A stretch of DNA of 64,000 nucleotides from the NCBI RefSeq assembly GCF_002849855.1, contig NZ_CP018616.1:2728001-2792000 (forward strand), given 5' to 3'. Under the pieces are notes generated by a model, which was not told the DNA's origin, did not search any database, and saw nothing but the letters and a program-made list of their open reading frames with translations. The DNA comes from Vibrio azureus (GTDB lineage: Bacteria > Pseudomonadota > Gammaproteobacteria > Enterobacterales > Vibrionaceae). This document shows, one piece after another, positions 34,248-45,299 of the stretch (position 1 is the stretch's first letter; every line of letters begins with the position of its first letter). The translations under genes and the position numbers were made by a program.

Positions 34248-36794
34248 GTGAAGTTCATAAAGCGTTTATTACTTTTAACATTGATTTGCATAATTCTTGG
34301 AGTCACTACAATTTTTGGCTTCTACCAATATGTAAAGCCAGAATTGCCAGATGTGGCAACAATTAAAAATGTTGAATTACAAACACCTATGCAGGTTTTC
34401 AGTCAAGATGAAAAGCTGATCGCACAATTTGGCGAGAAACGCCGAATTCCAGTTACCTACGAGGACATTCCACAAGACCTCATCAATGCTCTGATCGCGA
34501 CGGAAGATAGCCGCTTTTATGATCATCCGGGTATCGATCCTATTGGTATCACTCGTGCCGCTCTTGTTGTTCTAGTCTCTGGTTCAGCAAAACAAGGGGC
34601 AAGTACCATTACTCAACAGCTAGCTCGTAACTTCTTCCTTTCAAATGAGAAGAAGCTGATGCGAAAAATTAAAGAAATATTTATCGCCATCCATATTGAA
34701 CAGTTATTGACTAAGCAAGAAATCATGGAGCTCTATGTTAATAAGATCTTTTTAGGTTATCGCTCCTATGGTTTTGGTGCAGCTGCCGAGGTTTACTTTG
34801 GTAAAAAACTGGATGAGCTGTCTCTGAGTGAGATTGCCGTGCTTGCAGGAATGCCAAAAGCGCCTTCTACGATGAACCCTATTTACTCTCTTGAGCGCGC
34901 GACCCATCGTCGTAATGTCGTCCTAAAGCGTATGTTAGATGAGAAATACATCACTCAAGCACAATATCAACAAGCACGTTCAGAGCAAATCGAATCACAC
35001 TACCATGGTGCGGACATTGAAGTCTCTGCCCCTTATGTGGCCGAGCTTGCACGTTCATGGGCAGTGAAAAAGTTTGGTGAAGAGCATGCCTACACATCAG
35101 GGCTAAATATCTACACGACAGTAACATCGACTCTCCAAGAAGCAGCCAACAATGCCGCCATTAATAACCTACTTGCTTACGATGAACGTCATGGGTATCG
35201 AGGTGCGGTAAAAGAACTTTGGGCACCAGATAGTGCGTCGTGGAATGAACAACAAATCGCGAAACACCTTAAGAGCCAACCAACCTACGGCCAGCTTTAC
35301 CCTGCTGTTGTCACCGAAGTCACAGACAAAACAGCCAAGGTGTCGATCAAAAACAATGGGCAGCAGACTCTTGAATGGCAAGGCATCAACTGGGCAAGAA
35401 AATTCATTAATGATGAGCGTCAGGGGAAACCACCCACGTCCGCAAAAAGTGTCCTTGCTGTTGGTCAACAAATCTGGACTCGTGAAATTGCAACAACAGA
35501 TGCAAAAGGTGTGATCACTCATAGCTGGAAGTTGAGTCAGGTTCCGGATGTAAACACAGCTTTCGTTGCAATGAATCCTGATAATGGCGCTGTGCTGGCT
35601 CTGGTTGGTGGATTCAACTTTGCTCATAGCAAGTTTAACCGCGCTACCATGTCTATGCGTCAGGTGGGCTCAAGTATCAAACCGTTTATTTACTCTGCCG
35701 CTCTCGATAAAGGCCTGACTCTGGCTTCACTGATTAATGATGCACCTATTCATCATTGGGATGTAGGCTCAGCGTCGGCATGGCGACCAAAAAACTCTCC
35801 AGCGAACTATAATGGACCAACTCGTCTTCGCATTGGTTTAGCGACATCAAAGAATGTTATGGCAATCAGAACGCTTCGAGAAGTGGGCTTAGAACAAACT
35901 CGCCAATACTTAACTCACTTTGGCTTTGATATTAAAAATATCCCTCATTCAGAGACCATTGCACTTGGCGCAGGAAGCTTAACGCCATTGCAAGTCGCAC
36001 AAGGTTACTCTGTTTTTGCTAACGGCGGCTACTTTGTTGAACCTTTCTATATTGATCATATCAATAGCCCTTTCGGTGAAGTGCTCTACAAATCAAACCC
36101 AACGGTAGTATGTAAAAGCAATTGCCAACCTCTGGTTGAAAAAGCTGAGGAGAAGCTCTCAACTGAATTTGGTGAGGAAGATGTTTCAATTGAAGAGGTT
36201 GACCCAAATCACTCACAACAACAAGACATGCCACACCTTGCCAAGCAAGTCATTTCTGAGCAAAACGCTTTCCTCACACGTGAAATGATGTACAGCAATA
36301 TTTGGGGGGTCGATGATTGGAGAGGCACAGGCTGGCGAGCTCGAACACTCAAACGCCACGATATTGGTGGCAAGAGTGGCACAACAAACAGCTCAAAAGA
36401 TACTTGGTACAATGGCTACGGGCCTGGTGTTGTAGTGGTTTCATGGGTAGGCTTTGATAGCCATTCACGCTCTCTTGGACGCACGACTGTCAATAAAAAC
36501 CTAGGAAGAAATCAAGTGTCTGGCGCTGAAGCTGGAGCCAAAACGGCTCAACCAGCGTGGATTGACTTTATGAGCGTTGCGTTAGATGGCAAACCAGAGC
36601 AGAGCAAACGTATGCCAAATGATATAATCCGCGTTCGTATCGACCGCAAGAGTGGTTTACTCACGGATAAAATAGATGGGACAACTACCTTTGAATATTT
36701 TGAGAAAGGTACCCAACCAACAAAATATTTCAGACATGGTTTAGAAGACAATATTTATTCTGGAGGCAGTGGCAGCTCAGAAGAACTCTTCTAA
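34248..36794 (+). CDS. mrcA: Penicillin-binding protein 1A
   Basis: 848 aa, a bifunctional class A PBP. A membrane anchor (residues 5-26) is followed by a glycosyltransferase domain with catalytic E86 in ATEDSRFYDHPGID and KQGASTITQQLARNFFL. An OB-like insert comes next, then the transpeptidase with SSIKP (SxxK), SKN and KSGTT motifs. A Glu-rich stretch near 625-665 lies before the KSGTT region. The start is GTG 34248. It polymerises and cross-links peptidoglycan in the periplasm. It is divergent from pilMNOPQ. Confidence 0.97.
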   Translation: MKFIKRLLLLTLICIILGVTTIFGFYQYVKPELPDVATIKNVELQTPMQVFSQDEKLIAQFGEKRRIPVTYEDIPQDLINALIATEDSRFYDHPGIDPIGITRAALVVLVSGSAKQGASTITQQLARNFFLSNEKKLMRKIKEIFIAIHIEQLLTKQEIMELYVNKIFLGYRSYGFGAAAEVYFGKKLDELSLSEIAVLAGMPKAPSTMNPIYSLERATHRRNVVLKRMLDEKYITQAQYQQARSEQIESHYHGADIEVSAPYVAELARSWAVKKFGEEHAYTSGLNIYTTVTSTLQEAANNAAINNLLAYDERHGYRGAVKELWAPDSASWNEQQIAKHLKSQPTYGQLYPAVVTEVTDKTAKVSIKNNGQQTLEWQGINWARKFINDERQGKPPTSAKSVLAVGQQIWTREIATTDAKGVITHSWKLSQVPDVNTAFVAMNPDNGAVLALVGGFNFAHSKFNRATMSMRQVGSSIKPFIYSAALDKGLTLASLINDAPIHHWDVGSASAWRPKNSPANYNGPTRLRIGLATSKNVMAIRTLREVGLEQTRQYLTHFGFDIKNIPHSETIALGAGSLTPLQVAQGYSVFANGGYFVEPFYIDHINSPFGEVLYKSNPTVVCKSNCQPLVEKAEEKLSTEFGEEDVSIEEVDPNHSQQQDMPHLAKQVISEQNAFLTREMMYSNIWGVDDWRGTGWRARTLKRHDIGGKSGTTNSSKDTWYNGYGPGVVVVSWVGFDSHSRSLGRTTVNKNLGRNQVSGAEAGAKTAQPAWIDFMSVALDGKPEQSKRMPNDIIRVRIDRKSGLLTDKIDGTTTFEYFEKGTQPTKYFRHGLEDNIYSGGSGSSEELF

Positions 36795-36871
36795 CGCTTA
36801 CTGCTCGCGACGAAGTCTCAGTACAACACGTCGATTACCCCCAGCAACATCAAGTTGTTGGCCTATAGAAT

Positions 36872-36898
36872 TTAAGGGAGCCGTTTTGGCTCCCTTAA
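36872..36898. terminator. Terminator between convergent mrcA and oxyR
   Basis: Hairpin TTAAGGGAGCC-gttt-TGGCTCCCTTAA is followed by TTGTTTGTT on the plus strand. Confidence 0.85.
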
Positions 36899-36967
36899 TT
36901 GTTTGTTACTCGCATCTCTTGTGTGCCACCACACTCAGCCTCTTACCTAGCTAGAGACATGACTCAG

Positions 36968-37855
36968 TTAATCATCTAAGATCCCTTTGATCGCCGCTGC
37001 TAACGTTTCAAAGCGTTCACGAAGTGGTGAGCCCGGTCGATACACCAAAACCAATTGACGCGAAGGCGTTGGGTTCACAGCGGGTAAATAGCATACGCCA
37101 TCCTTGGTTCTTTCTGCCGGAATCGATAACTGTGGCAAGAGAGTAATCCCAGCTCCAGCCGCAACCATATTACGTAATGTTTCTAAGCTGGTCGCTTTAA
37201 AGCGTTCGTCGTCATTGGCCCCTGCAGCAAAACAAAAGCCCAGAGCTTGATCTCGAAGACAGTGGCCATCTCCCAAAGCTAAAACCGTTTTGCCATTCAG
37301 TTCAAGCATATCGATGCTGTCTCTTCCTGCCCATTCATGATCACAAGGTACTGCCACACTCAAAGGTTCGCTGTACACCTCAATTTCTCTAAACGGTGCC
37401 GTCTCATCGACTGAGGCAAGGACTAAGCAATCCAATTTGCCTTCTTCTAGTTGACGGACCAATTGATGCGTTTGCGCTTCATGGAGAAACAAAGCCAAAT
37501 CAGGAAAAGTTTCTTTAAGTTGAGGCACAATCTTAGGTAAGAGATAGGGCCCAACCGTCGGGATAAAGCCAATATGCATCGGTCCTGTCATAGAACCACT
37601 TTGCCCACTGGCCATATCTTTAAACGTTTTGACCTCATTTAAAATACGCTTAGCCTGTTCAACCAACTCCAATCCGGAGTCCGTAAATAAAACCCTTCTG
37701 CTGCTTCTTTCTAACAACGTTGTTCCAAGCTGCTCTTCTAGCTTACGGATTTGACCACTCAATGTAGGTTGGCTCACAAAGCAGGCTTCAGCAGCTTTAC
37801 GAAAGTGCTTATGTTCCGCAAGTGCGACTAAATATTCAAAATCTCGAATGTTCAT
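36968..37855 (-). CDS. oxyR: Hydrogen-peroxide sensor OxyR (LysR family)
   Basis: 295 aa. The N-terminal LysR helix-turn-helix begins MNIRDFEYLVALAEHKHFRKAA. The redox cysteines fall exactly at C199 and C208 (GDGHCLRDQALGFC), as in E. coli OxyR, so disulfide switching is expected. ATG 37855 is preferred over ATG 37864 by homology. It is divergent from the peroxiredoxin fusion gene, and an OxyR-like site lies between them. Confidence 0.96.
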   Translation of the reverse strand: MNIRDFEYLVALAEHKHFRKAAEACFVSQPTLSGQIRKLEEQLGTTLLERSSRRVLFTDSGLELVEQAKRILNEVKTFKDMASGQSGSMTGPMHIGFIPTVGPYLLPKIVPQLKETFPDLALFLHEAQTHQLVRQLEEGKLDCLVLASVDETAPFREIEVYSEPLSVAVPCDHEWAGRDSIDMLELNGKTVLALGDGHCLRDQALGFCFAAGANDDERFKATSLETLRNMVAAGAGITLLPQLSIPAERTKDGVCYLPAVNPTPSRQLVLVYRPGSPLRERFETLAAAIKGILDD

Positions 37856-37871
37856 CGTTCTCACTTATAAA

Positions 37872-37908
37872 ATAGAAATTGCCTATCAAAACCATAGCAT
37901 CAAATGAT
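37872..37908. promoter_or_regulatory. Predicted OxyR operator
   Basis: The sequence fits ATAG-N7-CTAT-N7-ATAG-N7-tgat. Three of the four tetramers of the OxyR consensus (ATAG N7 CTAT N7 ATAG N7 CTAT) are perfect and all spacings are exact. It lies 16 bp upstream of the oxyR start and 112 bp upstream of the peroxiredoxin fusion start, so it could serve both autorepression and peroxide activation. Confidence 0.8.
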
Positions 37909-38019
37909 TAGAACTATCAAAGGATTTTTTCAATAATGAGCGCAACAAAACGAAATTATTGAGCAAAGCAAGCTAAGCTCTAACCCGAATTACCGATGAA
38001 TAACCAAAGGAAAATATTT

Positions 38020-38748
38020 ATGTTTACTTCAAAAGAAGGCCAAGCCATCCCACAAGTGACTTTCCCAACTCGTCAAGACGATGCTTGGGTCAACCTTACT
38101 ACTGATGAGCTATTTAAAGACAAAACCGTGATTGTCTTCAGTTTACCTGGCGCTTTTACTCCAACTTGTTCTTCAAGCCATTTGCCTCGTTACAATGAGT
38201 TGTTTTCTGTCTTCAAAGAGCATGGCGTCGACGATATTCTTTGCGTCTCAGTTAATGACACGTTTGTTATGAATGCTTGGAAAGCAGACCAAGAAGCGGA
38301 AAACATCACTTTCATTCCTGATGGTAATGGCGAATTCACCGATGGCATGGGCATGTTGGTTGATAAAAATGATTTAGGCTTTGGCAAACGTTCATGGCGC
38401 TACAGCATGCTGGTCAAAAATGGCATCGTAGAAAAAATGTTCATTGAACCAAACGAGCCAGGCGACCCGTTTAAAGTTTCTGATGCCGACACTATGCTCA
38501 ACTACATCGCACCGGATTACCAAGCACAAGAGTCGATCACTGTCTTTACTAAACCTGGCTGTCCTTTCTGTACTAAGGCAAAACAAAACTTGCGTGAACA
38601 TGGTTTACAGTTTGAAGAAATTGTTCTTGGCAAAGACGCATCAACCGTAAGTTTGCGCGCAGTTTCTGGCCGCTCAACGGTTCCTCAAGTCTTTATTGGC
38701 GGTAAACACATTGGTGGCAGTGACGACCTAGCAGCTTACCTAGATTAA
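38020..38748 (+). CDS. Peroxiredoxin 5-glutaredoxin fusion protein
   Basis: 242 aa. A Prx5-type domain (residues 1-165) has the peroxidatic cysteine C50 in [12 protein letters not shown]. It is fused to a C-terminal glutaredoxin (about 172-242) with the active site C181-P-F-C184 and the [10 protein letters not shown] cis-proline loop. The fusion matches the hybrid peroxiredoxin PGdx described from Haemophilus influenzae, which reduces peroxides directly with glutathione. ATG 38020 has AAAGGAAAA upstream; the open frame starts at 37996. Regulation by OxyR is likely from the site upstream. Confidence 0.95.
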   Translation: MFTSKEGQAIPQVTFPTRQDDAWVNLTTDELFKDKTVIVFSLPGAFTPTCSSSHLPRYNELFSVFKEHGVDDILCVSVNDTFVMNAWKADQEAENITFIPDGNGEFTDGMGMLVDKNDLGFGKRSWRYSMLVKNGIVEKMFIEPNEPGDPFKVSDADTMLNYIAPDYQAQESITVFTKPGCPFCTKAKQNLREHGLQFEEIVLGKDASTVSLRAVSGRSTVPQVFIGGKHIGGSDDLAAYLD

Positions 38749-38757
38749 TAATATCTC

Positions 38758-38783
38758 GCCTCCTGTCACAAACGTCAGGAGGC
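38758..38783. terminator. Hairpin after the peroxiredoxin fusion gene
   Basis: Perfect 8-bp stem GCCTCCTG/CAGGAGGC with a 10-nt loop lies 9 bp after the stop. There is no T run, so it may be a weak or Rho-linked 3' end. Confidence 0.5.
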
Positions 38784-38895
38784 ACCTCCAAATACAAGTC
38801 TTACGATGTCATCACCAAAGACTTTCGACCCGATTAAAAATAACGACTTCCAAACTAAGCGATAACGCGGTTTGGCCATAAAGTGAGAGTTTATT

Positions 38896-40368
38896 ATGAA
38901 AACATTAAATGTCGATGTCGCCATTATTGGTGGTGGCACTGCCGGTCTTGGCGCTTACAGAGCAGCAAAAGCTCATACTGATCATGTTGTGATGATTGAA
39001 GGTGGCCCTTATGGCACAACCTGTGCTCGCGTTGGCTGTATGCCTTCGAAACTGTTAATTGCAGCAGCAGAAAGCGTTCATCAAATAGAAAAAGCACCCG
39101 GCTTTGGTGTCCATCCACAAGGTAAAACCCTCATTAATGGACAAGAAGTGATGGCTCGAGTTAAAAGTGAGCGTGATCGCTTTGTTGGCTTCGTTTTGGA
39201 AGGTGTCGATGAAATCCCAGCGCAAGACAAAGTTTCTGGATACGCAAAATTTATCGATGACCATACATTGTTAGTTGATGATCACACCACGATCCACGCA
39301 AAGCGTATTGTTATTGCCACAGGCTCGAGACCGGCCTATCCGGCAGCTTGGAATGAGTTAGGCGATCGATTAGTGATCAATGACGATGTGTTCGATTGGA
39401 ACGACCTACCTCGCGCTGTCGCCGTATTTGGCCCTGGTGTTATTGGTCTTGAGTTAGGTCAAGCTCTGCATCGTTTAGGCGTTGAAGTCAAACTATTTGG
39501 TCTTGGTGGGCAGGTGGGTCCGTTGACGGATCCTGAAGTGATGAACTATGCAGAAAAAGCCTTTCAAGACGAGTTTTATCTTGATGCCAATGTCAACATC
39601 GAAAGCATGAAGCGCATACCTTCATTAGATGGAAACGGCGACGATCACGTTGAGATCCAATTCATCAACCATCAAGGTGAATTAGAGACATTTATCGCCG
39701 ATTATGTGTTGGCAGCAACAGGTCGTCGACCAAATGTTGATAATTTAGCAATAGAAAACACGCATCTTGAGCTCGATGATAGAGGTGTTCCAAAAGCCGA
39801 TTACCATACTCTCCAGACTTCAGTTGAAAGTATATTCATTGCTGGAGATGCCAGTAACCAAATACCGCTGCTACATGAAGCTGCCGATCAGGCTCGAATT
39901 GCTGGTGATAATGCGGGACGTTTCCCAGAGATTAAGCAAGGACTTCGTCGCTCACATATTTCAGCCGTTTTCTCTGACCCACAAATTGCGATGGTGGGTG
40001 AAACCTTCAAACAAATACAACAACGTTTGGGAACATGTGGATGCTTTGAAACAGGTGAGGTTTCGTTTGAAAATCAAGGCCGTTCGCGAGTCATGCTACG
40101 TAATAAAGGACTGTTACATGTCTATGGTGAGCAAGGAACAGGACGTTTCCTCGGCGCAGAAATGATCGGTCCTGATGCCGAACACTTGGCCCACCTACTC
40201 GCTTGGGCACATCAAAACAAGATGACGGTTTCAGAAATGTTAGATATGCCGTTCTACCATCCCGTTATCGAGGAAGGAGTAAGAACCGCACTGCGTGATC
40301 TAAATGCCAAACTCAATTTAGGCCCTGAAATGATCAAACATTGTCTTGACTGTGGACCTGGCTGTTAA
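38896..40368 (+). CDS. Dihydrolipoamide dehydrogenase-like flavoprotein
   Basis: 490 aa, a class I pyridine nucleotide-disulfide oxidoreductase. It shows the FAD-binding start AIIGGGTAGLGAYRAAK, redox pair C43/C48 (TTCARVGCMPSK) and the NAD-domain motif VFGPGVIGLELGQAL. IFIAGDASNQIPLLHEA is the second FAD motif, and the C-terminal interface FYHPVIEEGVRTAL carries the catalytic His-Glu. It is not next to pyruvate- or 2-oxoglutarate-dehydrogenase genes, so its substrate is open. A cysteine-rich tail (HCLDCGPGC) beyond the usual end is unusual. It lies 147 bp after the peroxiredoxin fusion, so a redox role is possible. Confidence 0.88.
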   Translation: MKTLNVDVAIIGGGTAGLGAYRAAKAHTDHVVMIEGGPYGTTCARVGCMPSKLLIAAAESVHQIEKAPGFGVHPQGKTLINGQEVMARVKSERDRFVGFVLEGVDEIPAQDKVSGYAKFIDDHTLLVDDHTTIHAKRIVIATGSRPAYPAAWNELGDRLVINDDVFDWNDLPRAVAVFGPGVIGLELGQALHRLGVEVKLFGLGGQVGPLTDPEVMNYAEKAFQDEFYLDANVNIESMKRIPSLDGNGDDHVEIQFINHQGELETFIADYVLAATGRRPNVDNLAIENTHLELDDRGVPKADYHTLQTSVESIFIAGDASNQIPLLHEAADQARIAGDNAGRFPEIKQGLRRSHISAVFSDPQIAMVGETFKQIQQRLGTCGCFETGEVSFENQGRSRVMLRNKGLLHVYGEQGTGRFLGAEMIGPDAEHLAHLLAWAHQNKMTVSEMLDMPFYHPVIEEGVRTALRDLNAKLNLGPEMIKHCLDCGPGC

Positions 40369-40426
40369 CCGTACAGCAATGGTTTAAGACAATCACGTTT
40401 TAGAACAATCACAGTTTAGAACAATA

Positions 40427-40462
40427 ATGCCTCATCATTTCAATAACAGATGAGGCATTTTC
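40427..40462 (+). terminator. Terminator of the dihydrolipoamide dehydrogenase-like gene
   Basis: A 10-bp stem ATGCCTCATC/GATGAGGCAT is followed by TTTTCT. Just before it, a 16-bp unit (ACAATCACGTTTTAGA-like) is repeated in tandem at 40389-40404 and 40405-40420 with two differences. Confidence 0.85.
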
Positions 40463-40539
40463 TATATATCCAAGCTTTCTCAGGATGACCTTCAAAGCAC
40501 CCTGAGATTACTTTTTATATCAGCCACTTGTAAAAAATA

Positions 40540-40644
40540 TTATGCAGCAATCATTGCATAGCGGCTGACCATAACGATCGCGGTCAATCCAATCACAAAA
40601 AAACCACTCGCGAAGCCAAGTGCAACTTTAAGTTCAACTGACAT
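40540..40644 (-). CDS. 34-residue putative membrane protein
   Basis: The frame runs from ATG 40644 to TAA 40540 and encodes MSVELKVALGFASGFF, then VIGLTAIVMVSRYAMIAA. It would be a single hydrophobic helix with a short polar N-terminus. GAGGAAAAAGT directly before the ATG is one of the best ribosome binding sites in the region. It lies downstream of the argHA terminator on the same strand, so it needs its own promoter somewhere in 40645-40840. The N-terminus and size recall the YnhF-type small membrane proteins, but I cannot confirm homology. It is too short for routine gene callers. Confidence 0.6.
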   Translation of the reverse strand: MSVELKVALGFASGFFVIGLTAIVMVSRYAMIAA

Positions 40645-41004
40645 ACTTTTTCCTCACCTTAAATGAAGAACACCTTACACGAGTTGAATCACCTCTCTTA
40701 CTCACTAAGCTAATTTTGCATTTTTGACTTTATCAGCCAAAGCGCTGCACATATTCCGCCCAATAACTGAAACAAAAAGAAACAAGAAGAATAAGAAAAG
40801 AGAAGAGAAGAGACTTAAAATCTGGGAGGGTAAGAAAAAGAAAAAAGCCCCAAGACCAATTATAGTCTTGGGGCCTTCTTAGATTCTTCTAAGAAAAAGC
40901 AGTGGTATTTAAGTAGACTCGGCACTTTCGTAAAAGTTCCAGATTTTTTTTCAATTTCTTAAATACAATAAATCTATACCACGGCTTCTATTTTTACGGT
41001 CAAT
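40645..41004. other. Gap between the 34-aa ORF and argHA
   Basis: 360 bp with no further ORF. It contains the argHA terminator (40841-40881). Next to it is a purine-rich stretch (AAGAAGAATAAGAAAAGAGAAGAGAAGAG, read in parts, about 40787-40815), which on the minus strand is a pyrimidine-rich leader of the small ORF. Confidence 0.5.
40841..40881 (-). terminator. Terminator of argHA
   Basis: On the minus strand, stem GGCCCCAAGACTAT/ATTGGTCTTGGGGC (about 12 bp) is followed by TTTTTT. It is a strong canonical terminator 125 bp after the argHA stop. Confidence 0.9.
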
Positions 41005-42933
<1,929 letters not shown>

Positions 42934-43015
42934 TCATTTTGTATTCACTAACCAACAGCTGGCCTGTGCTTACTTGTTGTTATCAATCTAAGTTACGATA
43001 ACTTCATGCAAAAAT

Positions 43016-43050
43016 AAAGTATTAATTCATAATTCTGGCATATTTATTCA
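43016..43050. promoter_or_regulatory. Predicted tandem ARG boxes upstream of argHA
   Basis: Minus-strand 14-mers TGAATTAATACTTT (43029-43016) and TGAATAAATATGCC (43050-43037) resemble the ArgR half of TGAATwwwwATTCA. Their centres are exactly 21 bp apart, the spacing of ArgR hexamer sites. They lie between the argG terminator and argHA. Confidence 0.6.
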
Positions 43051-43073
43051 ATTAAAGATTGAGTAACTACTTA

Positions 43074-43112
43074 CAAAAAAAGACCTGTTAATCGCTCACA
43101 AGTCTTGTTTTT
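43074..43112 (-). terminator. Terminator between argG and argHA
   Basis: On the minus strand the stem AAGACTTGT/ACAGGTCTT (one G-U pair) is followed by TTTTTTT. It separates argCBG from argHA. Confidence 0.75.
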
Positions 43113-43152
43113 CTTCAATTGGGAGAGCCACTTAACTTCCTAGCTTGACCCG

Positions 43153-44367
43153 TTACTTTTTCTGACTATTCAAAGCTCTAATCCGGCTCGATAGTGAATA
43201 CAGACGAATAAAGCCACCAGCATGACTTTGATCGTATACTTCATCCTCACCAAACGTTGCAAACTCTTCAGAGTACAAGCTATTGTCAGAACGTTTTTGT
43301 GTCACTGTCGCTTGCCCCTTGTAAAGCTTAATCACGACTTCACCATTAACATCTTGTGCCAGCTCCTCTGAAGCTGCAAGAATCGATTTACATAACGGTG
43401 TAAACCAACGACCGTCGTAAACAAGGTGGGAAGCTTTCAAGCCTAATTCCTCGCGAAATTCAAATGATGACTTATCAAGAACAAGCTGCTCAACGGCACG
43501 TAATGCTTCCATCATGATGGTGCCACCAGGTGTTTCATAGCAGCCACGAGACTTCATTCCAACCAAGCGATTTTCTACAATGTCGATACGTCCAACACCG
43601 TGCTTCGAACCCTTTTCATTGAGATAAATAAGTGCGTTATAAGGCGTCATGGCTTCCCCATCAACCTCAACCACTTCACCTTTAGAAACTTTTAAAGTGA
43701 CATATTCTGCTTCATCAGGTGCTTGCTCAGGATCGACCGTCCAAACCCAGCAATCTTCGTTGGGTGCATTCCATGTATCTTCAAGTACGCCACCTTCTGT
43801 TGAAATATGCCATGCGTTTGCATCACGTGAATAGATCTTGGTCAAAGAAGCAGAACAAGGAATGTTACGCTCAGCAAGGTAATCAAGACACTCTTCACGG
43901 CTGACAAGATCCCATTCACGCCATGGTGCAATCACATGTAGGTCCGGTGCTAGTGCTGCAAATGCGCCTTCAAAACGAACTTGGTCGTTACCCTTACCTG
44001 TACAGCCATGGCACAGTGCATCAGCACCTACTTTACGTGCGACTTCAACTTGGGCTTTGGCAATAATTGGACGGGCCATTGATGTACCTAGTAGGTATTT
44101 ACCTTCATAGTAAGCACCGGTTTTTAGTGTCGGGAAAATGTATTCCGCAACCATTTCTTCTTTCAGGTCTGCGATGTAACACTCCGAAGCTCCCGAAGCC
44201 TTCGCTTTAGCTTCAATCCCTTCAAGCTCCTCGGCGCCTTGACCAACATCAGCGACAAACGCAACTACTTCACAATCATAATTCTCTTTTAACCACGGAA
44301 TAATCACTGAAGTATCGAGACCACCTGAGTATGCGACAACCACTTTATTTACATTCACTTTGCTCAT
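43153..44367 (-). CDS. argG: Argininosuccinate synthase
   Basis: 404 aa, the type I enzyme that joins citrulline and aspartate with ATP. Motifs are [14 protein letters not shown] (PP-loop), [15 protein letters not shown], and [12 protein letters not shown] with [25 protein letters not shown] 44367 has GGAGAAGAA upstream; the frame reaches a TTG at 44379. It follows argB by 119 bp, a gap that holds a dispersed-repeat copy. Confidence 0.98.
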   Translation of the reverse strand: MSKVNVNKVVVAYSGGLDTSVIIPWLKENYDCEVVAFVADVGQGAEELEGIEAKAKASGASECYIADLKEEMVAEYIFPTLKTGAYYEGKYLLGTSMARPIIAKAQVEVARKVGADALCHGCTGKGNDQVRFEGAFAALAPDLHVIAPWREWDLVSREECLDYLAERNIPCSASLTKIYSRDANAWHISTEGGVLEDTWNAPNEDCWVWTVDPEQAPDEAEYVTLKVSKGEVVEVDGEAMTPYNALIYLNEKGSKHGVGRIDIVENRLVGMKSRGCYETPGGTIMMEALRAVEQLVLDKSSFEFREELGLKASHLVYDGRWFTPLCKSILAASEELAQDVNGEVVIKLYKGQATVTQKRSDNSLYSEEFATFGEDEVYDQSHAGGFIRLYSLSSRIRALNSQKK

Positions 44368-44436
44368 TTTCTTCTCCAAACTTACTGGCGCTGCACTTGG
44401 CGGTCAGTGCCAATTACTTCCTAATATTTAATATGT

Positions 44437-44459
44437 TCTACCCAGTCACCTCAAAATGC
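44437..44459. repeat. Diverged dispersed repeat copy between argB and argG
   Basis: TCTACCCAGTCACCTCAAAA followed by TGC matches the TATACCCAAGTAACCTCAAGATGC pattern with several differences. It lies within the argCBG operon. Confidence 0.45.
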
Positions 44460-44486
44460 CGTGTTTCAGCAAGTCGAAGCCGCTTT

Positions 44487-45278
44487 TTATTGAGGTAGAA
44501 ACTGAGTTCCAATTCTTTCTCCAGACAACAATCGAGTGAGTTTTTCTGGGGATCGCCAGCTTGCAACTTCAACTACGCGACCAAGATCCTTCGCCGCTTC
44601 TATAGCGGATCTCACTTTGACGATCATGCCGTCGGTGATCACTTTCCCTTCGATCAAACCTTGCGCTTCTTGATCCGATAAAATGGGGATCAAATGTCCT
44701 TTTCCATCGAGAACCCCAGTGACATCGGAAAGAAAAACCAGATTTGCATCTAAAGCACCCGCCACTGCCACTGCTGCCTGATCGGCATTGACGTTCATCA
44801 TTTGACCTTTTTCAGTCAGACCAATTGAGCTGATGATCGGCAGTGCACCTGCGTTTAGCAACGCTTGTAAAAGGGTTGAATTACCCGGTGATGCTTTGCC
44901 TACAGCGCCTAGCTCTGGGTCAAGTTCTTCAACATCACATAATCCACCATCTGCGAGACTAAGACCCACTGCATTCAGACCATCCGCAATCGCTTGACCT
45001 TGAAGCAATTTGTTTGCTGTGCCTGCAAGCGCGCCTACAATCACAGGAATTTGCTCATAAGGCGTCACGCGAAGACCGTTTTTCTTTACGGTTTCAAACT
45101 GAAGCTTTGCCATCAACTCATCAACTAGGTAGCCACCGCCATGAACGATAGCGATTTGTCGCTGCGCTAACTTTTGGTAAGCCGAAATGGCACCAAACAA
45201 TTGGCTTAACGTTTGAGTGCAAGATAGAGCTGCACCACCGAGCTTAATGACTAATGGAGCTTGATTGGTTTGCGTCAT
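44487..45278 (-). CDS. argB: Acetylglutamate kinase
   Basis: 263 aa, the second step of arginine synthesis. It has [11 protein letters not shown] at the N-terminus, [12 protein letters not shown] in the acetylglutamate/ATP site, and [14 protein letters not shown] and [11 protein letters not shown] in the nucleotide domain. Size and motifs fit the short, E. coli-like arginine-insensitive form. ATG 45278 has GAGGG upstream. It starts 21 bp after the argC stop. Confidence 0.97.
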   Translation of the reverse strand: MTQTNQAPLVIKLGGAALSCTQTLSQLFGAISAYQKLAQRQIAIVHGGGYLVDELMAKLQFETVKKNGLRVTPYEQIPVIVGALAGTANKLLQGQAIADGLNAVGLSLADGGLCDVEELDPELGAVGKASPGNSTLLQALLNAGALPIISSIGLTEKGQMMNVNADQAAVAVAGALDANLVFLSDVTGVLDGKGHLIPILSDQEAQGLIEGKVITDGMIVKVRSAIEAAKDLGRVVEVASWRSPEKLTRLLSGERIGTQFLPQ

Positions 45279-45299
45279 CGCATTTCCCTCTTTCAATGA

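Noticed and set aside
35169..35627. 152-aa minus-strand ORF opposite mrcA
   Set aside because: It lies fully within the mrcA transpeptidase coding frame on the other strand. No start signal or recognisable domain is seen.
39767..40165. 132-aa plus-strand ORF inside the Lpd-like gene
   Set aside because: It is out of frame with a complete, well-conserved flavoprotein gene and is a shadow frame.
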